From Cichorium intybus (lineage: Eukaryota > Streptophyta > Magnoliopsida > Asterales > Asteraceae): 64,000 nt of DNA. The DNA lies in assembly GCA_023525715.1 (NCBI GenBank), contig CM042016.1, forward strand, positions 81,017,382 through 81,081,381, given 5' to 3'. The position numbers and the translations under genes are program-made. The notes beneath the pieces were generated by a model. That model was not told where the DNA came from, did not search any database, and worked only from the letters and a program-made list of their open reading frames with translations. Below are positions 37,163 through 51,012 of this stretch, piece by piece. Numbering within the stretch: the stretch's first letter is position 1; each line of letters starts with the position of its first letter.

Positions 37163-38164
37163 TTTCTATTAATAGCAACCTACATTATAACAGACATGAG
37201 TAAATGATTAATAGCAACGTTCTGTGTATAATCTGTTACTAATACCAACCTACTTGGTAAATCAAATAAAAAATTCAGAATATTACAGATCCAGTAACAG
37301 ATGGATTATACCATTGTACTTTCAATGTTTAACGACCAATTTTTAACTGTTTATGGTTATTGAACATTTTTTCTGTTGTTACCCTTCCTTTTTTTAAACT
37401 TTATCGTAAACGATAACAATTATCCGTTAATGGCAATGTAGTTTGGTGAAATTACAGATTTCTAAAATTTCGGTCAATGGCAATGTAGTTTGTATGTTTT
37501 CATGTCAATTAGGATTATAAAAAACCAGTATTGAATAATTTCAGGATTTTGATAGATTTTTAAATTTTGACAGTTTAGGTCCTTCATACATTTATTAAAA
37601 AATTTACATTTTTCGTCCTTTAGTCAGTTTTCATAACTTTTGACGGTTTTGGTCCTTTTGAAACATTGGTACTTTTTTCCATAATCTCTTAAATCATTAT
37701 ATAAAATAGACATATTTAATATAGTTATTAATTGTAATATTCTCTTTTATCATTTGAAATTAGTACTCATGGTTTTTTTTAAAAAGTGTAATTACTTTTT
37801 TTATTATTTGACATTTTTAAATTTTAGCATTTGTATATCAAAAAGAATATCAACTAATGTGGGGATGATATTTAAAGAGAACATTCATACAAAGCGATAA
37901 CACTTCTTTTATATTATTTTGACATTTTTTTAATTTTAGTATTTGCATATCGGTATTGGTATTTATTGCATTTGCTCAAAAAGTTGAATGCTAATTATGA
38001 GTATGTGCAATGTAACGTATTCGTTTACTTATTATTATAGAAATTCTTTTTATTTTTTAAAAAATTGTTTACCCCTTTATGACAAAGTAAGTACATTGTT
38101 AAATCGTAGATTGAGGGATCCATACATGGAATTCATTCTCAGACTCGGACAATTGCAAAAACCA
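37163..38164. other. AT-rich stretch without a recognised gene
   Basis: Only low-complexity phrases (GGCAATGTAGTTTG twice near 37433 and 37480; GACAGTTTAGGTCC) are seen. Nothing is supported as coding. Confidence 0.45.
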
Positions 38165-39065
38165 ATTTCAACATGAACATCAAAATCATCCGTCTTTGGA
38201 CACTACCCGACTTAAAAACACTGGAGAGATGTTTTCTATGATATGATCTTAATGGATGAACAAGTATATAAGTTAACTTCCAATTTAAATATGTTAAATT
38301 AATTCGAGTCTAAAAAGTTCACTCTATTATCTAAAAACTTGTCACATGCACATACATTATTATAATTGATTTTCTTTATAATTTCAGGGAGATAAATTCA
38401 AGGAAATATGTTGAGAAAGTGGTTTCCAAGTTTCATGCCCATACTTGAAGAAGGCGTTTCCCTCTATGTCGTGAATCCTACACTAGGCGGAAATCGTTCA
38501 ACTTTAAATATGGAATCAATCAATAAAAAATTAGCTGCTATTCCGACACAAACATTTACCGATGTATGGAATTTAATGGTTCAATTAACGAGTTTTCTTT
38601 TGCCGACTTCCATTACCTTCATTCTAATTCCCTACAAGAGAATGTATCCATTGGTTAGTACATATTTAAAAATTGAAAAGCTAAATGTTATTTATACAAT
38701 TTGTTATATGATAATTTAACACATACATTATAACAATTTTTTCTGGATATTAATGGTGATGTTGTCACCTATACTCGGAAACCAAGAAAATGATAAGGGA
38801 AAGACTGTTAAAAAGATGACTATACAGCTGCAAAATTTGGAGTTGGATTTTTTTGTTTAATCCTAGTTACTTTATATTGTTATATTATTTTTATTCATGA
38901 GTTCATTAGCTTATTTACATTATCAGGGGACGTAGGCTTTATGTGACTTTATAGAATAAGTTTGTTGATCAATTTTGTGAGTTTGTTCAAAAGCATCCCG
39001 AACAACATCGCATCATAGTCATTCTTCAGTTTTCATATCTCACATATTGGAGAGGTTAGATCAAT
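38165..39065 (+). pseudogene. RPA1-like / DUF223 single-strand DNA-binding protein, pseudogene
   Basis: Broken exons encode an OB-fold protein of the plant RPA70/DUF223 type, which binds single-stranded DNA and is often carried by Helitrons. Pieces in order are IKIIRLWTLPDLKNTGEM (38180), RKWFPSFMPILEEGVSLYVV (38413), NKKLAAIPTQTFTDVWN, DINGDVVTYTRKPRK (38750), then after a frame change KTVKKMTIQLQNLE, and RRLYVTL, a stop, NKFVDQFCEFVQKHPEQHR (38935-39010), ILQFSYLTYWRG. AT-rich introns separate them. At least one frameshift and one stop are present. No Helitron end (CTRR with a hairpin) was found nearby, so it could be a host RPA duplicate. Confidence 0.7.
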
Positions 39066-39406
39066 TTTTGTTTTTAGCAAATTGTACATCAGCACTGTCG
39101 GGATGCCTAGATCCTATGGCAAACAATAAGAGGAAACAAGCGCCCAGGAGGGGCAAACCATCCGATGTCTCAGAAGGAGAAAGTGGTGTTTGATATGTCT
39201 CTTTGATGGAAAAAGTCTGGACAGTACGATAATCTTACTGAAAAGAGGCCAGTTAAGGTCTCTTACAGAAATGCCCGATAGTCAGCATGAGTGTCAGATG
39301 TCACAATGTTGGTCCTTACCGAGGTGACAGATTTTGACCCAAGCGAGACTACCAAAGTCAGAAGAGAGTGAAAATGGGGAATTTAGTTTGGATAAAGGAA
39401 ATTTAT
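39066..39406. other. Unassigned stretch, possibly old copia internal DNA
   Basis: A short protein-like run (KRKQAPRRGKPSDVSEGES, near 39125) is followed by stops. I do not recognise it. Confidence 0.3.
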
Positions 39407-39885
39407 GTTGGGATTCAATCATATAAACACATAACACATGCAGCGGAAGACAATCAAGATCAAATCACAGATTATCTATGAACATTGTCCATGATCATGC
39501 AGTTCATAACAGTTATTGCAACTTAAAACTTAAACAAAATGTACCTCAACAAATCTCGTTCTTTGGATTTTGGTCAAGGCCACGATTGCAAGGGATGATC
39601 AGGATCCAAAGTAGAATCCCTCTAATGATTCACACCCAGTGATCTCCAGAAAACCAGACATATCAGTATTCCACTTGGGAAGGGAGGCAGACAACTCAAG
39701 CCCTAGAGATGGATGAGAAATCACAGAAAAGAGGGATGTAGGAGAGGAGGCCGCACAGATTAACGCTTGGGATGCCTTAGGGTTGAACCCCCGAGGCCTC
39801 TATTTATACTGAAAGGCTCCTAAGGTTTCAAACTTAGGAGTCTTTTGGCGGCCGCACCCCCTGGACTTGTTTACATTGATTAAAC
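39407..39885 (-). mobile_element. First half of a minus-strand copia LTR, split by a later insertion
   Basis: It begins TGTTGGGATTCAATCATATA and stops at the TSD TAAAC (39881-39885) of the inserted element. The second half is at 56967-57194 and ends at the polypurine tract. Together they make an LTR of about 707 bp. The shorter LTR at 59206-59426 has the same start and end motifs. Confidence 0.75.
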
Positions 39886-40782
<897 letters not shown>

Positions 40783-40783
40783 G

Positions 40784-40795
40784 TGGTATCAGAGC
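40784..40795 (+). other. Primer-binding site of the gag-only derivative
   Basis: TGGTATCAGAGC, complementary to initiator tRNA-Met, one base after the LTR. Confidence 0.93.
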
Positions 40796-42149
40796 TTTTG
40801 TCTGTTTTCTTATTGAATTGCTATAATAGTTTTCCTAATATTTAGGGTTTATTGTTTCCTAACCCTAATTATGGCCTATTCGTAAATTAGGGTTAGGGTT
40901 TTGAAAACCCTGGCCGCTCCCCTCCTGCTTGGCGGTTTTTATGATTAGGGTTTAGAAGGCTTTCTATTTTTGGTAACTTTAATTGTTTAAATAGATAAAA
41001 CCTTAAACCAATTATCTTAAAAATCAAAAATTAGTGGATAATGATAGGTTTAAATTAATTTGATTATTTTGTGATACCTATCTTAGAATTATTTAATTTA
41101 ATTAATTGTTATATTAAAAGATAATTAAAAGGATTTTATTTAATTTCGATTTAATGGTTTAAATTCCGAATATTAATAGATAAAATCTAGAAATATTTTA
41201 AAAAGGTTTAAAATATCAAATTTAATTAATTTAATTAATTTTTAATTAAAAGATAATTAAAAGGATTTTAATTAATTCGATTTAATAGTTTTAAATTCCG
41301 AAAAATTAAGAGATAAATCCAAAAATATTTTAAAATTCTAAAATATCTAAATTTAATTAATTTTTTAATTAAAAGTTAAAATTGGAGGTTTAATTTATTT
41401 TAAATTTAATAGTTTAAATCGACAATAAATTAAAAGATAAACCAGAAACAATTTTTTAAAAGGTTTAAAAAATTACATCTTATGTATATTATAATTAGGA
41501 AGTTATTATTATATGTATAAGATTAAAATGGTTAGTCAAATCATTAGTAGGCCTCATTCACGAAGCTGATCTATAAAGTGGGTATAAGGAGACTGCCTAT
41601 AAAATGGCGGTCTAATGGGTGAACACTCTCACCCACCGCTCGCCTGATCAGTGGAGGGTCGTTAGCCGAACGGGTTTGATAGGACCGCCTATTCTCATTA
41701 AAAGTATAATGATATTATTCAAAGTACTGCAACAGCTAAATAAAACCTAAATCTACTTACTTTAGGAAAAATGTGAATTGGTGCTAATCCATGAAATTGC
41801 ACATTGCACTTTATGAAACATTGGTGGAGCGTGTGTGGTTTACCGGCACGCCAATAGGGGTTCATAAAGAGTTGCAATGGGTTTCCCGGGTATTATCATT
41901 GTTGATGGAGCATATGTGGTTTACCGGCACATCAATTACAGATGATAATTAACCTGAGAGTACCAAGCTAATTTGCATGGTTATTCACATCCAGTTTGTG
42001 ATCCTCGGCATCCCAGTCACAAACAGTGGAGCACATCCGAGATTAAACATGCCATTGAAAAGTTGAATGAATCTCAACAGATCTAGGAATTTCATAAGAT
42101 GAAATTGATAAGTGCTTATCTACCTTAATGACCATTATGTTGTGATTAC
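40796..42149 (+). other. Leader of the gag-only derivative, with two covarying hairpins
   Basis: Non-coding leader between primer-binding site and gag. It has AT-rich repeats of the type TTAATTAAAAGATAATTAAA at 41100-41460. Two copies of a hairpin (41821-41854 and 41902-41935) share a GGAGC bulge and a GTGG...ACCGGCA inner stem. It is interrupted at 42149 by the nested copia; its continuation (GGCATCCCTCTTCACACC) is at 51388. Confidence 0.75.
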
Positions 42150-43454
<1,305 letters not shown>

Positions 43455-44394
43455 ATCTCCCACTTGCACAAGGTTGCATCATAGAATGATACCGACAGTG
43501 GTAAACGTCTAGCAACATTTCACTGCCCCCAATAATACATGACAATGTGCCATTCAACAACATCTAATTCTTCAGAAGCTCAAGGCTTAAATTGATGTAT
43601 GAGGTTATGTATCAATTATCCCTTTGTCTCAGACATCGTTGAACATGAGACATGGATCTTAATCATTCTCATTGTATGTTCAACTTTTAATCAGGCGCCT
43701 TAGATGTCTAACTCTCAACACATAAGAGGAACAAATCCCGTCTTGACTACATACGCCCTTCATATAGTTAGTACTATACATGAGCATGGCCTTTATGGTT
43801 GTCTATTTTTCAAGAACAACGGTGAACCATATCAAAGCATAGCACTCCCTACACTTGAGTCCCAAATATGTATCTCAGGTCTAAGGATACAATGATAATA
43901 CTTTTATTCAAGAATCACTTATGACGATGATCCATGGAGTGATCTTGAAGCGGGTCAAGTCCAATACTTGTTCACTGACAAGTACCTATGAATTTGGTTG
44001 CAACCTTTTGCTACTTTTACCCATAAAAGTCAACCAATCCAATTCATATTAGTCTTACTTCATAGTTGCTCCCACAACTATGATCGACTATGGACATTTA
44101 GAATAATTAGATTATTCAAGGATTAAACATGCTAATAAAAAACTAAATTATGAATGAAGCATCACGTCACATATATCACATAATAATTTTGTTTACATAG
44201 TTTCATATTCATAAAACACTAAACAGAAATCAAAGCCATTCATTAAAAAAACGAAGTCCTATACCCTTAACGTGACTTTCATGCTTAGCTTGGGGTAAAG
44301 GCTTCGTGAATGGGTCTGCCAAATTTTGATCTGTATGAACCTTGTGAATACCTATTTCACCACTCTTAACTTCATGTCGTATGTAGTTATACCT
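43455..44394 (-). other. 3' untranslated internal part of the young copia element
   Basis: From 44394 down to about 44250 the pol frame continues beyond its premature stop (GEIGIHKVHTDQNLADPFTK). The rest, to the polypurine tract, is non-coding. Confidence 0.7.
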
Positions 44395-47355
44395 TCAGTG
44401 AATGTGTTTGGTCTTTTGATGCGATCTAGGCTCCTTTGCTTGAGCTATGGCACCTAGATTATCACAGAAGATTTCTATAGGGTCCCGAATGGAAGGAACA
44501 ACTCCTAGATCTTCAATCAATTTTCTCATCCAGACAGCTTCTTGAACAGCTTCTGAAGCAGCAGCATATTCTGATTCTGTAATGGATTGTGCAATCACTT
44601 CTTGTTTGGAACTCTTCCAAGACACAGCTCCTCCATTTAATATAAAGACATACCCAGATTGAGATCTTGAATCGTCTCTATCTGTTTGGAAGCCTGCGTC
44701 AGTGTAACCCTTTACCTTTAAGCTTTCTTCCAAACCACCGTAAACTAAGAACATGTCTTTAGTTCTTCTCAAGTACTTAAGAATGTTCTTTACAGCAGTC
44801 CAGTAGGCTTCACCTGGGTTCTGTTGATACCTACTGGTCATGCTTAAGGCACATGAGACGTCGGGCCTAGTGCACAACATGGCATACATGATGGACCCAA
44901 TTGCCGAAGCATATGGGACATGTTTCATCCTTTCAAGTTCAGTCCTAGTGCTTGGGCACTGAGACTTACTTAGGATGGTGCCATGTGGTATTGGCAAGAA
45001 TCCTCTTTTGGAGTCTTGCATCTTGAACCTTTTCAAGATTTTATCAATGTATACACTTTGGCTTAGACCAATAAGTCTCTTAGATCTATATCTATAGATC
45101 TTTATGCCTAATACATAAGCAGCTTCTCCTAAGTCCTTCATTGAGAAACAGTTCTCAAGAAACGTTTTGACACCTTTTAAGGTTGGGATGTCATTTCCAA
45201 ATAGAAGTATGTCGTCTACATACAACACTAGGAATATGACTATGCTCCCACTAGCTTTCTTGTAAACACATGAGTCATCCTCATTTTTAATGAATCCAAA
45301 ATTCGTAATCTTTTCATCAAAGCGGATGTTCCATGCTCGAGACGCTTGCTTTAATCCATAGATAGATCTCTTAAGCTTGCACACTTTGCTTGGATGCTTG
45401 GGATCGACAAAACCTTTAGGTTGATCCATATAGACATCTTCCAATAAGTGTCCATTAAGGAAAGCGGTCTTGACATCCATTTGCCATATCTCATAATCAT
45501 AGTATGCGGCTATGGCAAAAAGTACCCTAATCGACTTGATCATTGCCACTAGTGAAAAGGTCTCATCATAGTCAATACCATGAGTTTGTGAGTATCCTTT
45601 AGCGACAAGTATTGCCTTTAAAGTGTGAACATTTCCATCCACGCCGGTTTTCTTCTTGAAAACCCACTTGTTCCCAAAGGTCTTACAATTGGTGGGAAGA
45701 TTAACCAAGTCCCATACTTGGCTATCGTGCATGGATTGCATCTCTGTGTTCATGGCTTCAAGCCATTTATCAGATTCGGGATCTGACATCGCACTATGGT
45801 AGTTAACGGGTTCATCAGAATCTATCGTATAACATTCCTCTTCCACCATTAAGTAACCATACCTTTCAGGTTCAAATCGAACCCTACCAGATCTGCGAAC
45901 ATCTTGTGTTACAATTTGTTCCTGATCAACTGTTTGTTCAGGTTCAACAATTTCTTGTTGAATGCTAGATCTAATTTCTTGTGTATCAGGCTGTGGTTCC
46001 TGAAGTTCCTCAAGCTCCACAAACCTCCCACTAGCTTCTTCCGTCAGAAACTTGTTTTCTAGGAATTCAGCTTTTCGAGAAATAAATATCTTATTCTCTG
46101 TGGGATTGTAGAAGTAGTATCCAAGACAATCTTTCGGATACCCTACAAAGATACACTTAGTTGAACGGGGTTCTAGTTTGTTTGAAGCTTCTTGTCTAAC
46201 ATAAGCTTCACAACCCCATACCTTGAGATAGGATAAAGATGGAACCTTTCCATGCCATATCTCATAAGGTGTTTTATCTACCTTTTTAGTAGGTGCCATG
46301 TTTACGAGACGAGCGGTTGTTTGTAAAGCATAACCCCAAAATGATAAAGGTAGAGTACTTCTACTCATCATGGATCGAACCATATCCAATAGTGTTCGGT
46401 TCCGTCTCTCAGATACACCATTATGTTGTGGTGTTCCAGGTGGAGTAAGTTGTGAAACAATTCCACAAGTCTTAAGATGATCCATAAAGTTTGTACTTAA
46501 GTACTCACCTCCTCTATCAGAACGAAGAACTTTAATTGTTTTGTTGAGTTGATTTTCCACTTCACTTTGAAACATTTTGAACATTTCAAACGCCTCATGT
46601 TTATGTTTAATTAAATAAACATATCCATAACGACTAAAGTCATCAGTGAAGGTGATGAAATATCTTTCACCATATCTAGTCATTGGCTTGAAAGGACCAC
46701 ATACATCTGTATGTATGATTCCTAACAAGTCCTTTGCCCTCTCATTTGTTCCCGAGAAAGGGGCTTTAGCCATCTTGCCATGTAAACAAGATTCACATAT
46801 ATCAAATGAGTCATTCTCATTTGCCTTCAAAAGTCCACTCTTTTGAAGTTGGGATATGCGTTTCTTGTTTATATGCCCAAGGCGACAATGCCATAGATAA
46901 GTTTGACTCAAATCACATTTGGGTTTCTTGGTGAAAGTGTGGTATATAGAGCTATGGTTAGTATTACAATCAAGGTTTACTTCATAAATTCCATTCAAAG
47001 GCCTAGCCTCGAAATAGAATACATTGTTTTTAGAAACACAAATGTCATCATTCACAAAACAAAGATTAAAACCACATTGTCTCAACTTAGCAACCGAAAT
47101 AATATTCCTAGTCAAGCTAGGAAAATAATAAACATTCGTTAATGTCAAATACAAGCCATTTGGTAGTAACAAATCAAAATTTCCTATTGAATCCACCGCA
47201 ACTCTTGCACTGTTTCCAACATGGAGTACTACCTCGTTTGCCTTCAGTCGCCTACTCCTTTTGAACCCCTGCAACATATTACAAATGTGAGTTCCACAAC
47301 CAGTATCAAATACCCAGGTGTTAGGAGATAAATTATAAAGCTCTAGATCTATCAC
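44395..47355 (-). CDS. Copia Pol: protease, integrase, reverse transcriptase, RNase H
   Basis: This open frame of about 986 codons holds all copia Pol domains. The protease has WVFDTGCGTHIC (residue ~15). Integrase has its HHCC finger (WHCRLGHINKKR; CESCLHGKMAKAPF, ~155-200) and DDE core (HTDVCGPF; LRSDRGGEYLS; NGVSERRNRTLLDM). Reverse transcriptase has MDVKTAFLNGHLLEDVYMDQ and YVDDILLFGND (~700). RNase H has YTDAGFQTDRDDSRSQSGY and IFCDNLGAIAQAK. It lies in the same frame as gag, 30 bases after gag's TAG, and has no good ATG, so it depends on stop read-through or reflects a single nonsense mutation. A TGA at 44395 (a CGA codon is likely ancestral) cuts the last ~50 residues, including LADPFTK. 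Confidence 0.93.
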   Translation of the reverse strand: MIDLELYNLSPNTWVFDTGCGTHICNMLQGFKRSRRLKANEVVLHVGNSARVAVDSIGNFDLLLPNGLYLTLTNVYYFPSLTRNIISVAKLRQCGFNLCFVNDDICVSKNNVFYFEARPLNGIYEVNLDCNTNHSSIYHTFTKKPKCDLSQTYLWHCRLGHINKKRISQLQKSGLLKANENDSFDICESCLHGKMAKAPFSGTNERAKDLLGIIHTDVCGPFKPMTRYGERYFITFTDDFSRYGYVYLIKHKHEAFEMFKMFQSEVENQLNKTIKVLRSDRGGEYLSTNFMDHLKTCGIVSQLTPPGTPQHNGVSERRNRTLLDMVRSMMSRSTLPLSFWGYALQTTARLVNMAPTKKVDKTPYEIWHGKVPSLSYLKVWGCEAYVRQEASNKLEPRSTKCIFVGYPKDCLGYYFYNPTENKIFISRKAEFLENKFLTEEASGRFVELEELQEPQPDTQEIRSSIQQEIVEPEQTVDQEQIVTQDVRRSGRVRFEPERYGYLMVEEECYTIDSDEPVNYHSAMSDPESDKWLEAMNTEMQSMHDSQVWDLVNLPTNCKTFGNKWVFKKKTGVDGNVHTLKAILVAKGYSQTHGIDYDETFSLVAMIKSIRVLFAIAAYYDYEIWQMDVKTAFLNGHLLEDVYMDQPKGFVDPKHPSKVCKLKRSIYGLKQASRAWNIRFDEKITNFGFIKNEDDSCVYKKASGSIVIFLVLYVDDILLFGNDIPTLKGVKTFLENCFSMKDLGEAAYVLGIKIYRYRSKRLIGLSQSVYIDKILKRFKMQDSKRGFLPIPHGTILSKSQCPSTRTELERMKHVPYASAIGSIMYAMLCTRPDVSCALSMTSRYQQNPGEAYWTAVKNILKYLRRTKDMFLVYGGLEESLKVKGYTDAGFQTDRDDSRSQSGYVFILNGGAVSWKSSKQEVIAQSITESEYAAASEAVQEAVWMRKLIEDLGVVPSIRDPIEIFCDNLGAIAQAKEPRSHQKTKHIH

Positions 47356-47385
47356 ATAGATACCTGAAGTGCCCTCCCCGGCCTT

Positions 47386-48249
47386 CTACTTCTTCAACTC
47401 CGCAAGGTAGGTAGGGCAGTTTCTCTTCCAATGCCCAACTTTGCCACATTCAAAGCACGCGTCTTCTTTGGCTACCTTTGCCTTCTTCTTGGGCGGACGG
47501 GATGGTTGGACAACTTTCTTGCCCTTTCCTTTGACAACCTTTGCCTTCCCTTTACCCTTGGAGTTTATGGGGTGATCGGGTCTAGTCCTTTTTGTACCAC
47601 CTTCCTTGATCATGAGAACTTGAGTGGTTTTCTTGGGCAGATTCTTCTCCGCGGTAATTAGCATCCCATGCAATTCCGGGATAGTCTTGTTCAAACCATT
47701 CATGTTATAGTTCATGACAAAGGGATCAAAAGACTTTGTCAAGAAGTTAAGGATCATATCCGTTGCAAGCTCTTCAGGCATCACAACTCCAAGATGTGCC
47801 AAATGATCAATGTGACTCTTTATTTTGAGCACATAAGAGCTAACCGTCTGTCCATCCTCCATCTTGCAAGCATGGAAAGCCCGAACAGTTTCAAACCTTT
47901 CCGTTCTTGCAAGTTGTTGGAACATTTCCTTCAATTGATTGATCATGTCATAGGCTGAATGATTCTCTAAGTCCTTCTGAAGGTCAGGAATCATGGTGGC
48001 CAACATAAGACATGATGCATCAATGGAATCATCCATCTTTTTAAGCCATGCATCGTGTGTAGGCTTAGGAGTGACAGGGGGCTCTTCAGGAAGTGGTTCG
48101 TTGAGAACATATTCTTTCTTTTCCTGTTTGAGAACTATTCTCACACTACGGTACCAATCCAAAAAGTTGGTGTGGTTAAGTTTTTCTCCCTCAAGGAGAG
48201 ACCGTAGTGAAGTTTTGTTTAGAGTCGGGTTTGTTGCGTTTGGTGCCAT
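47386..48249 (-). CDS. Copia Gag
   Basis: This 287-residue capsid protein starts at MAPNATNPTLNKTSLRSLLE. It has the copia capsid domain in the middle (MFQQLARTERFETVRAFHAC; SYVLKIKSHIDHLAHLGVV; NFLTKSFDPFVMNYNMN), a Lys-rich linker (about residues 225-262) and one CCHC knuckle, CFECGKVGHWKRNC, for RNA binding. The frame ends in AAG AAG TAG AAG, and the same frame runs on into protease. In most plant copia elements gag and pol are one frame, so this TAG is either a recent mutation or a read-through signal. Confidence 0.94.
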   Translation of the reverse strand: MAPNATNPTLNKTSLRSLLEGEKLNHTNFLDWYRSVRIVLKQEKKEYVLNEPLPEEPPVTPKPTHDAWLKKMDDSIDASCLMLATMIPDLQKDLENHSAYDMINQLKEMFQQLARTERFETVRAFHACKMEDGQTVSSYVLKIKSHIDHLAHLGVVMPEELATDMILNFLTKSFDPFVMNYNMNGLNKTIPELHGMLITAEKNLPKKTTQVLMIKEGGTKRTRPDHPINSKGKGKAKVVKGKGKKVVQPSRPPKKKAKVAKEDACFECGKVGHWKRNCPTYLAELKK

Positions 48250-50158
48250 CTACAAAATTTTAACAATGTTCAATTTAGCAATTTATGATATTAAGTCCTT
48301 AATAATTAATACCCTTTCTTGTTTCATAAACTTTAATTGATTAAGGTCTAGAATCCGAGTTGCAATACGAGCAAGCGGTTAGGTATCCTTTATCCCGCTT
48401 ATTCGAATCAACAAGGTAGGTAACGGTTTACCAATTATATCCAAATATAATTTCTAGAGGTATGGGATCCCATTATAACATTTATAAGTTTGGCATGTTT
48501 GATCCCATCTATGCCTTGGATTTCTAATGCTTAGGTGACCTTTATCACAAAAGATTTCCAAACAAATCATCCCACTTAAATGGACGTGTAGTTTTGACAA
48601 CTATTAATGGTTAGGTGTCCTTTATCCCATTAATATTGCAAAGCTACCTCTTGTATCACAAGAAAACTCCAAGTGGTTAGGTAACCTTTATCCCACAAGG
48701 ATATACAAGTGCTACATGAGTGTCTTTTAGAGGGACGACATTGATTTGTATTTCGAAAGGGATTTGTATGTTTTACAATTCTAATTTTGAAAAACATATG
48801 GTATCATGTAGATTGCATGCATCCAATGAACATGGTACCATTAAAATCTTATTTTGTTAATTGGTTCCTTTATAAAATCTCCATTTTATTAATTCTTTGT
48901 TTGTGGTCAAGTTTAATTAATATCCAATATTAAGTTTGAGTTTGATCACATACATAAGAACCAATTTTAATCCTAAATAATTACCATTATTACTTAGGGT
49001 TGGAGTTTGTAAGAATTCATAAAATCTCCATTTTATTTCATTTCATTAATTTTCAAATCTTGACTTTTATAGGTTTTTATAACAAAACTCATTTTAATAA
49101 AACCAATTGTATCACATCTTATGTTTTAAATGTCAATTTGAAAATTACAAACTCCTTGATGATTATGTTTAATCATCTAGGTTGTCTAGCATGCAAAATC
49201 TTATTTTCATCCACAACATAAAATAACAAAACATTCAATCATCACATGCATGCATGGGTGCATAAACACAAGCCAACTAATTTGATATTTCATGTGAGCC
49301 TTACATGAAATATCAAGTCCAAACCTAGGGACAAAAAGGTGACCAAAAATCCATCCAAATGATCTTCAATTGAGCTACAACTTTGCCAATCTTCTTATAT
49401 CATCAAATGACACTTGAACCACCCTTTCTTGGCACCATGGCATGAGTTATGTATTTTTTAAATGCCCAAAACAGATCCGACAGATAGCAGCCCCAAACAG
49501 GAGGTTTTTGAATTTTCTTCACTTCATTCTTGGTCATTTTCATGCTTATACTTGTCAAAACTTAATGTATATACTAGATATTAAAGTTACTAACAAGTAT
49601 AGCATCAAAACACCAAGATAAAAAGTTTTAAAACCTTCCTTTTTGGTCCGAAAATGGACAGCAGGAAAACAGGAAATTTGATGCCAAAAATCCTTGTGTT
49701 GCTTCTCTTGGTTCTTGCTCTTACTCCTTCTCTTGTTACATTTTGTAAAGAAATAAAATACAACTATTCTAATACTTACAAAATGAATAAAAGAAGTAAA
49801 TAACTAATTATTATTACAAACCATTTGAATAAAAGAATAGATTACAACCAAATCGAATTTAAACACAAAACATGCAACACATGGTCCTTGGCTTGCTTAT
49901 GCACCATTTTATCACATAAAAATCATAAGAAAATCAACACTTTGTTTTTCTAAGGCAACAATTATGTAACCAAATGCATGCAAACATTAATTTTAGTTGG
50001 TTACATTAAATCATAGAATTTATACTTGCATGTTGCCTAAGAAGCCATGCATGAACATTGCATTGAAGAAGATGAACATTCATGGCTTCCAAAAACCAAG
50101 TTTATCCAAATAAACTCATTATCTAAACATGCAATATAGCCATGGCTCTGATACCAAT
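48250..50158 (-). other. Leader of the young copia element with repeated stem-loops
   Basis: A 1.9-kb untranslated leader. At 48373-48400, 48603-48634 and 48671-48696 a conserved 16-base loop, TTAGGTNNCCTTTATC on plus, is closed by different complementary arms. A fourth loop copy at 48531-48546 lacks good arms. No upstream gene is recognised. Confidence 0.75.
50145..50156 (-). other. Primer-binding site of the young copia element
   Basis: GCTCTGATACCA on plus (TGGTATCAGAGC on minus) lies two bases from the 5' LTR start at 50159, matching initiator tRNA-Met. Confidence 0.94.
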
Positions 50159-50853
50159 TGTTGGGAATCCATGGGAATCCATGTTCATTTCATAGGTTTC
50201 AAAAACTTGAAGTTGCAACGGAAGCATAAAATATGAACACGAATTCAATTCCAAGAGGATCATGCTACATGCATGTAGAGATAAAATAAAAAAAACAAAC
50301 ATAGCAAATATTCAAGACTATACCTTATGATCTTGAGCTTAGTTGGATGAAAGTTGATGGCAAGAAACCAAATGAGGTTCCCTCTAAAGTTGATCCACCC
50401 ACAAGTTGAACAAAAACAAGGATGCTAGTCCTTATGCTTGTAAAATCCAACTCTTCCAATGCTTGATGTAAAATCCGAATTTTGCCAAGAGTTGGAGAGT
50501 TTTGAGAGAGTCTTTGGACTTAGAAAATCAACTAGAATATATCAAAAAAGGTGCAAGAGTCGGACTCCAAAGAAAACCCAAAGAATAGCATGCATGCCAT
50601 CATTTTATGTGCACCAACTTCACCAAAAACATGGTCAACACTTGGAAAACCAAGGAAATATTCCATGCATTGTCTAGGCATGTCTACACACCCACCTTGG
50701 GGTGTGTGGGACGTCCATGGGGTGGAGGAAAAAGAAGATTCCATCTTTTATTTTATTATTTTTAAGCTTATAGATTTCAAAGTTTATAATTTATAAACTT
50801 TCATCTTATAAAATTAATTCCACCACATTATCCATATAAAATACATATATATA

Positions 50854-50913
<60 letters not shown>

Positions 50914-50949
50914 TTATATTTTTCATATTCATATATGTACATGTTCATA

Positions 50950-51012
<63 letters not shown>

